DNA from: an uncultured Polaribacter sp.
Lineage (GTDB): Bacteria; Bacteroidota; Bacteroidia; Flavobacteriales; Flavobacteriaceae
Reading direction: 5' to 3'
Assembly: GCA_937936695.1 (NCBI GenBank)
Contig: CALHCK010000192.1
Location: forward strand, 1 to 10,143
Length of the DNA stretch: 10,143 bases
Every line of letters starts with the position of its first letter. The first letter of the stretch is position 1. The position numbers and the translations under genes were made by a program. Below the pieces are notes generated by a model. The model was not told the DNA's origin. It searched no databases and was given only the letters and a program-made list of their open reading frames with translations. Positions 1 through 5,424 of the stretch are shown here, piece after piece.

Positions 1-33
1 GCAAATCACATAAAACGTTATAAATCAACTAAA

Positions 34-76
34 GTTTAAAATTAAAGCAAGAATTTTTCTGATGTTTAAAATTAAA
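34..76. repeat. Short direct repeat, 13 bp
   Basis: The 13-bp word GTTTAAAATTAAA occurs at 34-46 and again at 64-76, exactly 30 bp apart (about three helical turns). It sits in A/T-rich non-coding DNA just before the compound hairpin at 91-163. It may be a protein-binding pair for a promoter outside the left edge, or chance in such AT-rich DNA. The repeat is seen directly; no function can be assigned. Confidence 0.4.
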
Positions 77-90
77 CTTTTTAGTTTTAG

Positions 91-163
91 TAGCTATTTC
101 CTGCTTTCCGTTCTATCTTTTTTTAAGAAAAATAAAAAAAGGATGCCACTGCAATCAGGGCTA
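91..163. repeat. Compound-hairpin intergenic element, flavobacterial type
   Basis: An imperfect palindrome of about 73 bp. The inner stem pairs ATCTTTTTTT (115-124) with AAAAAAGGAT (135-144), with one G-T pair, around a 10-nt loop. The outer arms are TAGC (91-94) plus CCTG (100-103), which pair with CAGGGCTA (156-163), leaving TATTT bulged. Read on the minus strand it begins AGCCCTGATTGCAGTGG and ends AAAGCAGGAAATAGCTA. I recall this layout, with conserved flanks and a variable A/T stem, from intergenic regions of many Flavobacteriia; that is memory, not a search result. It may act as a bidirectional transcription terminator, because the inner stem has a T tract on either strand. No transposase is nearby. 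Confidence 0.6.
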
Positions 164-293
164 AACTTGTTTGCTGGCTTTTGTGAAAAGCTATTTGTAA
201 AAGTATAAAAAATGCAATTTGTATATTTGATAATCAGTAATGATATTCTTAAATATACTTACGTTAGAAAAATATTTTAATCGTTTTTGTAGG

Positions 294-333
294 TGAAAAG
301 TAGCGGATTTTACAAACTTACTTTTCAGTTTGT
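294..333. other. Two mutually exclusive hairpins
   Basis: Hairpin A pairs TGAAAAGTA (294-302) with TACTTTTCA (319-327), nine perfect pairs around a 16-nt loop. Hairpin B pairs ACAAACT (312-318) with AGTTTGT (327-333), seven perfect pairs around eight nucleotides. B uses the loop and the last base of A, so the two cannot fully form together except as a pseudoknot. The site lies about 80 bp past the stop codon of the minus-strand exporter. Neither stem is followed by a T tract, so it is not a typical terminator. The rest of 1-411 has no open reading frame I would support. Confidence 0.4.
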
Positions 334-411
334 CACAGGTTTTAAATTTACAAAACAAACTTTGGTTTATAACCCTAAATCGATATTTTTTATATAGGTT
401 GTTAGTAATAG

Positions 412-1044
412 TTATTTTTTTGTTAGTGCTAATTTAATTCCTAAAGCAATAAATATTCCTCCAGTTGTTTTGTCTAGCCACTTTTTTATTTTATAGTTTT
501 TTCTTATTGTGTTAGATAGCTTAGAAGAGAACATTGCTAAAGTCAAGCACCAAATTGTTCCAGTTGTGACAAAAGTCAGTCCTAAAATTAAAAAAGGAAG
601 AAAACTTTGTGAATATTTAGGATTGATAAATTGAGGTAAAAAGGCAAGAAAAAATAAGGCTACTTTAGGATTTAAAACATTTGTAAGAATCCCAGAAAAA
701 TATACTTTGCGGTAGTTGATTTGTTTATTATTTTCTTTTAATTCAAAATTTTCATCTTTTTTTGTAATCAACATTTTAATTCCTAGGTAAATTAAGTAAG
801 CGGCACCCACATATTTTACAATTTCAAAAGCTAATGCTGACTTAGCCAGAATTACAGAAAGTCCTAACGCAGCAAAAATACAATGAATAAGTGCTCCTGT
901 TGCAATTCCTAGAGCAGATAATGTTCCAGCTTTTTTTCCTTGAGAAATGCTTCTTCCGAGGATATACATTGTATCTGCCCCAGGCGTTAGATTTAAAATA
1001 ATTCCGGCTAGGATAAATGCTTCAAAATTGGTTATTCCAAACAT
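412..1044 (-). CDS. LysE/RhtB-family amino-acid exporter
   Basis: An inner-membrane exporter of about 210 residues, the usual size for the LysE/RhtB (LysE translocator) family, which expels amino acids or related small molecules using the membrane gradient. Diagnostic features are the family motif around N18-L-T-P-G-A-D24 in the first membrane helix and the second conserved block N125-P-K127 followed by a hydrophobic stretch ending LPQF. About six hydrophobic segments are visible, with a charged linker near residues 95-113. The ATG at 1042-1044 has no Shine-Dalgarno sequence before it, as is normal here. It diverges from an Lrp/AsnC regulator 118 bp away, a classic pairing in which the regulator senses an amino acid and controls its export. 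The substrate cannot be told from sequence. Confidence 0.93.
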   Translation of the reverse strand: MFGITNFEAFILAGIILNLTPGADTMYILGRSISQGKKAGTLSALGIATGALIHCIFAALGLSVILAKSALAFEIVKYVGAAYLIYLGIKMLITKKDENFELKENNKQINYRKVYFSGILTNVLNPKVALFFLAFLPQFINPKYSQSFLPFLILGLTFVTTGTIWCLTLAMFSSKLSNTIRKNYKIKKWLDKTTGGIFIALGIKLALTKK

Positions 1045-1112
1045 AATTTTAAGTTTTATTTTATGATGTGAAATTATATTAAAAAATATTAGTTTTAAAA
1101 TAGATTCAATTG

Positions 1113-1126
1113 ATAAGATGTCTTAT
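1113..1126. promoter_or_regulatory. 14-bp palindrome, candidate Lrp-type operator
   Basis: ATAAGA-TG-TCTTAT is a perfect 6-bp inverted repeat around a 2-nt centre. It lies in the 118-bp spacer between the divergent exporter and Lrp/AsnC genes, about 36 bp before the regulator's TTG and 68 bp before the exporter's ATG. Operators of Lrp/AsnC proteins are typically AT-rich palindromes of about 15 bp in such spacers, so this is the best candidate for autoregulation and exporter control. I found no convincing TTG/TAnnTTTG promoter pair on either strand here. The palindrome is observed; its function is inferred. Confidence 0.45.
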
Positions 1127-1162
1127 TTTAGCGAAAACAATGGTTTAAACTAATAAAAACAA

Positions 1163-1627
1163 TTGATTGTGATTAAAGATGATTTTGATTGGAAAATAAT
1201 AAGCTTACTCCAAAAAAATTCACGATTCACTTTTGCTCAAATTAGTCGTGAAATTGGATTATCCCCTTCAGCAGTAGCAGAACGTGTTCAGCGTCTTGAA
1301 GATGAAAATGTTATTACAAAATATATTAGCGTAATAAATTATAAAAAGGCAGGCTATTCATTAAAAGCATATATCACTTTAGCTTTTAAAGAATTTGAAG
1401 GGTATCAACGATTTCTAAAATCTGTTGATAAATTTCCTGAAATAATTGATTGTTCTAGAATTACAGGTAATGATTGTTTAATCATGAAAGCTGTTCTAGT
1501 GAATAATTCTCATTTGGAAAATTTAATAAATCGTTTAGCTGTTTATGGAAGTCCATCCACATCAGTTGTATTATCAGATGTTATAAATAATGTTTCTTTA
1601 AAGCTTCCAAAATATCGTGAGTCCTAA
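1163..1627 (+). CDS. Lrp/AsnC-family transcriptional regulator
   Basis: A 154-residue protein, the usual length for an Lrp/AsnC (feast/famine) regulator. The N-terminal winged helix-turn-helix spans about residues 9-57 (ISLLQKNSRFTFAQISREIG, then SPSAVAERVQRLE, matching the family's recognition-helix region). A C-terminal RAM ligand-binding and oligomerisation domain spans about 63-142, with the G-x-D-type element ITGNDCLI. The start is unusual: an in-frame TAA lies at 1154-1156 and no in-frame ATG exists before the helix-turn-helix, so translation must begin at TTG 1163 or GTG 1169. Its divergent partner is a LysE-type exporter, so it probably controls that gene and itself in response to an amino acid. 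No terminator is visible downstream. Confidence 0.9.
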   Translation: MIVIKDDFDWKIISLLQKNSRFTFAQISREIGLSPSAVAERVQRLEDENVITKYISVINYKKAGYSLKAYITLAFKEFEGYQRFLKSVDKFPEIIDCSRITGNDCLIMKAVLVNNSHLENLINRLAVYGSPSTSVVLSDVINNVSLKLPKYRES

Positions 1628-1644
1628 TTATTGCCAACTTTTAG

Positions 1645-1954
1645 ATTTGTTTAGTTTTTCTACTGTTTGTTATTCTTATTAAAGAATCAAATAAAGAAAA
1701 AGAGTTAAATAAATATGGAGCTTATACTATTTATATTATAGATAAAATGTATTGTAGGGTAGTACACATCATTTCAACTGCGAATATAAAGTTAATGGAG
1801 TTAGGTACAAATCCAGTGCTCAAGTAGGGAATAAAGATGAATCTTTAGTCGGTAAGTATTTTGTAGTAGAGTATTCTGAAAAAAGCAATAGAAGTAAATT
1901 AATTTTTATAGAAGTTACAATAAGGATAAAATTAAAAGCTCAGGATTACCATGA
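1645..1954 (+). pseudogene. Decayed small membrane-anchored hypothetical protein
   Basis: Three consecutive reading frames join into one protein-like sequence. Frame 1 (about 1645-1758) encodes a hydrophobic anchor (ICLVFLLFVILI), a charged patch rich in K and E, then KYGAYTIYIIDKMYC. Frame 2 (about 1758-1920) continues HFNCEYKVNGVRYKSS and later SLVGKYFVVEYSEKSNRSK. Frame 3 (1925-1954) ends DKIKSSGLP and TGA. The order (anchor, YGxYTI, Y-x-YxVNGxxYK, LVGKYFxVEYS, short D-x-I-K tail) matches small uncharacterised proteins I recall from Bacteroidota. There is no start codon: an in-frame TAG lies just upstream at 1642-1644. One shift falls near 1758-1767. The other is near 1921-1925, where one extra A would restore EVTIKDKIKSS. 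The function of the intact family is unknown to me. Confidence 0.6.
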
Positions 1955-2207
1955 TTTAACTCGATAGCTCGGGTGTGAGTATACTATAAATGAGGTGGCA
2001 TAGAAATCTTATTCCTTTTTTTAAAATTTTATATTTAATTCCTATTTAGTAGTAATGCGAAACCTTTATAAAACTAGTTTTTTATCACTTATATATTCCT
2101 GTAAACACATATAAATAAGCGAGTTTTCTTGTAAATAGCTTGTTATTAAAATAAAAGTGTAATTTTGCAAACAATTAAATTAAACGTTAAACTTAAAAAG
2201 GTATAGC
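1955..2207. other. Non-coding spacer before trhO
   Basis: No open reading frame worth supporting is present. The stretch contains a 12-bp palindrome AAAACTAGTTTT at 2070-2081, with only T-rich sequence after it and a stem too weak to call a terminator. The trhO promoter lies at the right-hand end. Confidence 0.4.
2140..2167 (+). promoter_or_regulatory. Bacteroidota-type promoter of trhO
   Basis: TTG (2140-2142), a 17-bp spacer and TAATTTTG (2160-2167) match the Flavobacterium/Bacteroides primary sigma-factor consensus TTG ... TAnnTTTG, with a perfect -7 element. Transcription would start near 2173, giving a leader of about 35 nt. The leader carries a weak purine tract AAAAAGG ending 6 nt before the ATG. 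This is the clearest promoter in the window. Confidence 0.65.
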
Positions 2208-3239
2208 ATGCAACTGTACAACAAGTTAAGCGCATCTGAGCGCGCTGCATTAATAGACCAAGCTGGTAAAGACCGTCTTACAATTTCATTTTATCAATAT
2301 CATAAAATAGAAAACCCACAACTACTAAGAGATAAGCTGTTTTTAGAATGGAACGAATTAGATGTTTTGGGTAGAATTTATGTTTCTTACGAAGGTATTA
2401 ATGCACAACTATCGGTACCATCAGAAAATTTATATGCGTTAAAAGACCAATTAGATAGTATTTCTTTTTTAAAAGACATTCGCTTAAACATTGCCATAGA
2501 ACAGCATAATAAATCTTTTTTAAAATTAAAAGTTAAGGTTAGAAACAAAATTGTTGCCGACGGTTTAGATGATGCTACTTTTGATGTAACTAATAAAGGA
2601 GTGCATTTAAATGCAAAAGAATTTAATGAAATGTTGGCAAACCCTAATACGGTTTGTGTAGATATGAGAAATCATTACGAAAGTGAGATAGGGCATTTTA
2701 ACGGAGCAGTTACACCAGATGTAGATACTTTTAGAGATTCTTTAGATATTATAGAACAAGATTTAAAAGACAATAAAGAAGATAAAAATTTATTGATGTA
2801 TTGTACAGGAGGTATTCGTTGCGAAAAAGCTTCTGCCTATTACAAACACAAAGGTTTTAAAAATGTTTTTCAGTTAGAAGGAGGTATTATAGAGTATACC
2901 AGACAAGTTAAAGAAGAAGGAATAGAAAATAAGTTTATTGGTAAAAATTTTGTGTTTGACCACAGAAGAGCAGAAAAAATTACAGATGATGTAGTAGCAA
3001 ATTGTCATCAATGTGGTAAAGCCTGTGATACGCATACAAACTGTGCTAATGAAGCTTGTCATTTGTTGTTTATTCAGTGTGATGAATGCTCAGAGAAAAT
3101 GGAAAACACTTGTTCTACAGATTGTCAAGAAATTATCCAGTTATCTTTTGAAGAGCAAAAAGAGTTAAGAAGAGGAAAAGCAAACAGCAATAAAATATTT
3201 AAAAAAGGACGTAGTGAAGTTTTAAAATACAAAAAATAA
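2208..3239 (+). CDS. trhO: tRNA uridine(34) hydroxylase TrhO (YceA/rhodanese family)
   Basis: Cytosolic enzyme of the YceA/UPF0176 family. In E. coli and other bacteria TrhO carries out oxygen-dependent hydroxylation of uridine 34 in tRNA to 5-hydroxyuridine, the first step toward 5-carboxymethoxy- or methoxyuridine. The 343-residue length is typical. An N-terminal acylphosphatase-like domain (about 25-115) contains RIYVSYEGINAQLSVP. A rhodanese domain (about 130-245) carries the catalytic loop C199-T-G-G-I-R-C205-E-K. The C-terminal part is cysteine-rich (C266, C269, C273, C279, C284, C291, C294, C302, C306), likely metal-binding. The ATG at 2208 follows a clear promoter, and an intrinsic terminator follows the stop, so the gene is a single transcription unit. 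Its basic tail (KIFKKGRSEVLKYKK) is probably for RNA contact, which is inference. Confidence 0.95.
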   Translation: MQLYNKLSASERAALIDQAGKDRLTISFYQYHKIENPQLLRDKLFLEWNELDVLGRIYVSYEGINAQLSVPSENLYALKDQLDSISFLKDIRLNIAIEQHNKSFLKLKVKVRNKIVADGLDDATFDVTNKGVHLNAKEFNEMLANPNTVCVDMRNHYESEIGHFNGAVTPDVDTFRDSLDIIEQDLKDNKEDKNLLMYCTGGIRCEKASAYYKHKGFKNVFQLEGGIIEYTRQVKEEGIENKFIGKNFVFDHRRAEKITDDVVANCHQCGKACDTHTNCANEACHLLFIQCDECSEKMENTCSTDCQEIIQLSFEEQKELRRGKANSNKIFKKGRSEVLKYKK

Positions 3240-3255
3240 ACTTTAAAAATAGATG

Positions 3256-3286
3256 AAAAAAGACCTCAATTTGAGGTCTTTTTTTT
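3256..3286 (+). terminator. Intrinsic terminator after trhO
   Basis: GACCTCA (3262-3268), loop ATT and TGAGGTC (3272-3278) form a perfect stem that can be extended by A-T pairs from the preceding six A's. A run of eight T's (3279-3286) follows. It starts 16 bp after the trhO stop codon. The A tract on the left arm would also make a usable U tract on the opposite strand. This separates trhO from the ricT transcription unit. Confidence 0.95.
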
Positions 3287-3361
3287 GCAAAATATTTCCC
3301 TTTTATTGCTCGATAAGATTTGTTATATTTACTGATTAGTCTTTATGAGGTTGTGTGTTTG

Positions 3362-3374
3362 TATCAGCCTGATA
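3362..3374. promoter_or_regulatory. 13-bp palindrome upstream of ricT
   Basis: TATCAG-C-CTGATA is a perfect 6-bp inverted repeat with a single central base, centred about 118 bp before the ricT ATG. Its tight spacing looks more like a dimeric protein site than an RNA hairpin. No regulator is encoded next to it. Function unknown. Confidence 0.35.
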
Positions 3375-3403
3375 ATCAATTTATGAATCATACGGTTTTA
3401 AAT

Positions 3404-3420
3404 TTTAAAGATGCTTTAAA
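3404..3420. promoter_or_regulatory. Short inverted repeat in the ricT leader region
   Basis: TTTAAAG (3404-3410) and CTTTAAA (3414-3420) flank ATG as a 3-nt loop. It lies 65 bp before ricT. It could be an operator or a weak RNA hairpin. In DNA this AT-rich, 7-bp inverted repeats are common, so the weight is low. No good TAnnTTTG promoter was found in 3287-3485; the nearest is TATATTTA at 3471-3478, too close to the ATG unless the mRNA is almost leaderless. Confidence 0.25.
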
Positions 3421-3485
3421 TTCAGTTTTTTAGTTTAAAATGCACTTATTAAAATTTATAAACTATATAATATATTTACTTAAAG

Positions 3486-4946
3486 ATGGCATGTGGAAGT
3501 TGTGGTACAACAGAAAATGGAGTACCAAAAGGTTGTAAAAGTAATGGTAATTGTGGGTCTGGAACTTGTGGTAGCGGTAGTAATAAATTAGCTGTTTTTG
3601 ATTGGTTGTCTAACATGACATTACCAAGCGGACAAGAGCGTTTTAATATTTTTGAAGTACGTTTTAAAAACGGAAGAAAACATTTTTATAAAAATGTAGA
3701 TAATTTACCAATAGTTATGGGAGACATTATAGCTGTAGAAGGCGCCCCAGGACACGATATTGGTACAGTTTCTTTAGCTGGTGAACTGGTTAAAGTACAA
3801 ATGAAGAAAAGAAAAATTACTGCAGACCACGAAGATGTAAAGAAAATTTACAGAAAAGCAACCCAAAAAGATATAGATGTTTGGCAAGAGGCAAGAGCCA
3901 AAGAAGAAGAAACTCAGCGTAGAGGAAGAGAAATTTTAGGGCGTTTAGGCTTGCAAATGAAACTTTCTGATGTAGAATATCAAGGAGATGGAAACAAAGC
4001 TACTTTTTATTATACTGCAGATGCAAGAGTAGATTTTAGACAATTAATTAGAGATTTGGCAAGTGCTTTTTCTATTCGTGTAGAAATGAAACAGGTAGGA
4101 GCAAGACAAGAAGCTGCCAGATTAGGTGGTGTAGGTTCTTGTGGTAGAGAGTTGTGCTGTTCTACTTGGCTTACAGATTTTAGAAAAGTAACTACTTCTG
4201 CAGCACGTTATCAACAGTTATCATTAAACCCGTTAAAGTTAGCAGGACAATGCGGTAAGTTAAAATGTTGTTTAAATTTTGAATTAGATACTTATTTAGA
4301 TGCTTTAAAACCGTTTCCTAAACAAGATGTAGTTTTAAAAACAGAAAAAGGAGATGCTGTTTTTGTAAAAATGGATATTTTTAAAAATCATCTTTGGTAT
4401 ACCTATAAAGAAGAACGTTTTAAGTGGTTTAGATTAACCTTAGAACAGGTTTTAGAAATTATAGACTTAAATAAAAATAACAAGAAATCTATTTCGTTAG
4501 AAGAGTATGAGTCTGAAATTGAAGTGCCAGAAAAAGTAGATTTTGAAGACAGTGTTGGGCAAGACAGTTTAACACGTTTTGATGCTCCGAAAACAAGTAA
4601 GAGAAGACGAAACAATAGAAATAAAAATAAGAAAAAACCTGCAACTGTTGCAAAAGTAAATAATGCGGCTCAACCAACAAAGCCTAAACCAAAACCAAGA
4701 CCTAAAAGAAATCCTCAGGGAAAAAAGAAACCTGCTAATGTACAGCAGCAAACTAATAAACAGGTAAAAGAGCAACCAAAGCGTCAACAGCCAAAGCAAC
4801 AATCAGGAAAACAACAGCCTCAGAAAAAAAATAACAATCAAACAGCACCTAAAGGAGAGGTAAAAAAGGTAAATAAACCTAGAAGAAACAATAGAAACCG
4901 TAAAAATACGAAGCCGAAAAATGACAATAATTCTGAAAAAAAATAA
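3486..4946 (+). CDS. ricT: PSP1-domain protein RicT (YaaT-like)
   Basis: Homologue of Bacillus subtilis RicT/YaaT, part of the RicA-RicF-RicT complex that binds Fe-S clusters and assists RNase Y-dependent mRNA processing. The role in Bacteroidota is not established. The PSP1 core spans about residues 45-320, with two cysteine clusters, C219-GREL-C224-C225 and C256-GKLK-C261-C262, the cluster-ligand region of the family. The N-terminus has an extra cysteine/glycine-rich leader (C3, C6, C17, C23, C28). From about residue 370 to the end is a disordered tail of roughly 115 residues, rich in K, R, Q, N and P, suggesting RNA or ribosome contact. It is the first gene of a five-gene run and overlaps gldH by 26 bp. 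No ricA or ricF is present here. Confidence 0.92.
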   Translation: MACGSCGTTENGVPKGCKSNGNCGSGTCGSGSNKLAVFDWLSNMTLPSGQERFNIFEVRFKNGRKHFYKNVDNLPIVMGDIIAVEGAPGHDIGTVSLAGELVKVQMKKRKITADHEDVKKIYRKATQKDIDVWQEARAKEEETQRRGREILGRLGLQMKLSDVEYQGDGNKATFYYTADARVDFRQLIRDLASAFSIRVEMKQVGARQEAARLGGVGSCGRELCCSTWLTDFRKVTTSAARYQQLSLNPLKLAGQCGKLKCCLNFELDTYLDALKPFPKQDVVLKTEKGDAVFVKMDIFKNHLWYTYKEERFKWFRLTLEQVLEIIDLNKNNKKSISLEEYESEIEVPEKVDFEDSVGQDSLTRFDAPKTSKRRRNNRNKNKKKPATVAKVNNAAQPTKPKPKPRPKRNPQGKKKPANVQQQTNKQVKEQPKRQQPKQQSGKQQPQKKNNNQTAPKGEVKKVNKPRRNNRNRKNTKPKNDNNSEKK

Positions 4947-5424
4947 TTTTTCATTACTATTAATTACTTTTTTTTTAATGCTTTCTTGTACTACTCCTGC
5001 AGATTTTAATAGCTATAAAGCAATAGATTCTAAAGGGTGGGAAGCAGAGAAAAAAATTATGTTCGAGTTTAATGTTAAAGATACTATTTTACCTAAAAAT
5101 GTGTTTGTTAATATTAGAAATAATAATAAATACGAATACAGTAACTTGTATATAATCACCGAAATGGCTTTTCCTAACAATACTATTATAGTAGATACAT
5201 TACAGTATGAAATGGCAGATGATAGAGGTGTTTTTTTAGGAACTGGTTTTTCTGATATTAAAGAAAATAAATTATTTTACAAAGAAAGAAAAACGTTTCC
5301 GGTTTCAGGTAAATACACTTTTAGTGTTCGTCATGCAATGAGAAAAAACGGAGAAATATCACCTATCCAATTTTTAAAAGGGATTCAGGACGTTGGTTTA
5401 AGTATTGAAAATTACACAAAATAA
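4921..5424 (+). CDS. gldH: Gliding-motility lipoprotein GldH
   Basis: A 167-residue lipoprotein of the GldH family, required for gliding motility in Flavobacterium johnsoniae, where gldH mutants also lose chitin use and resist some phages, as do type IX secretion mutants. The N-terminus has K6-K7, a hydrophobic segment (about 10-21) and a lipobox M-L-S-C23, so C23 should be lipidated and the protein held at a membrane facing the periplasm. The mature part is the usual beta-rich GldH domain, including NNKYEYSNLYIITEMAFP and KYTFSVRHAMR. The ATG lies inside the ricT tail, and the 26-bp overlap is needed to keep the signal peptide. Its stop shares one base with the PBP1A start. It shows that the host belongs to the gliding/type IX secretion lineage. 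Confidence 0.94.
   Translation: MTIILKKNNFSLLLITFFLMLSCTTPADFNSYKAIDSKGWEAEKKIMFEFNVKDTILPKNVFVNIRNNNKYEYSNLYIITEMAFPNNTIIVDTLQYEMADDRGVFLGTGFSDIKENKLFYKERKTFPVSGKYTFSVRHAMRKNGEISPIQFLKGIQDVGLSIENYTK

Noticed and set aside
1090..1131. TAGTTTTA (1090-1097) and TATTTTAG (1124-1131) as -7 promoter boxes for the Lrp gene
   Set aside because: Each differs from TAnnTTTG at one position and no TTG lies at the proper distance upstream.
1959..1980. ACTCGATAGCTCGGGTGTGAGT as a possible repeat or attachment site
   Set aside because: Only four terminal bases (ACTC/GAGT) and a 3-bp inner arm pair, and no second copy exists in the window.
2070..2081. 12-bp palindrome AAAACTAGTTTT followed by T's, as a possible terminator
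   Set aside because: The stem is only A/T plus CTAG with no room for a loop, and no intact gene ends nearby; it is expected by chance in this AT-rich spacer.
2874..3062. Minus-strand reading frame inside trhO
   Set aside because: It lies opposite the well-conserved rhodanese and cysteine-rich part of trhO, and its translation has no recognisable features.
4403..4802. Three hydrophobic-looking minus-strand frames opposite the ricT tail
   Set aside because: They are the antisense of lysine/asparagine/glutamine codons, which read as Leu, Phe and Ile on the other strand; a composition artefact.
4600..4940. Repetitive A-rich DNA in the ricT tail as a tandem repeat
   Set aside because: The K/Q/N/P-rich protein tail explains it; there is no regular unit length at the DNA level.
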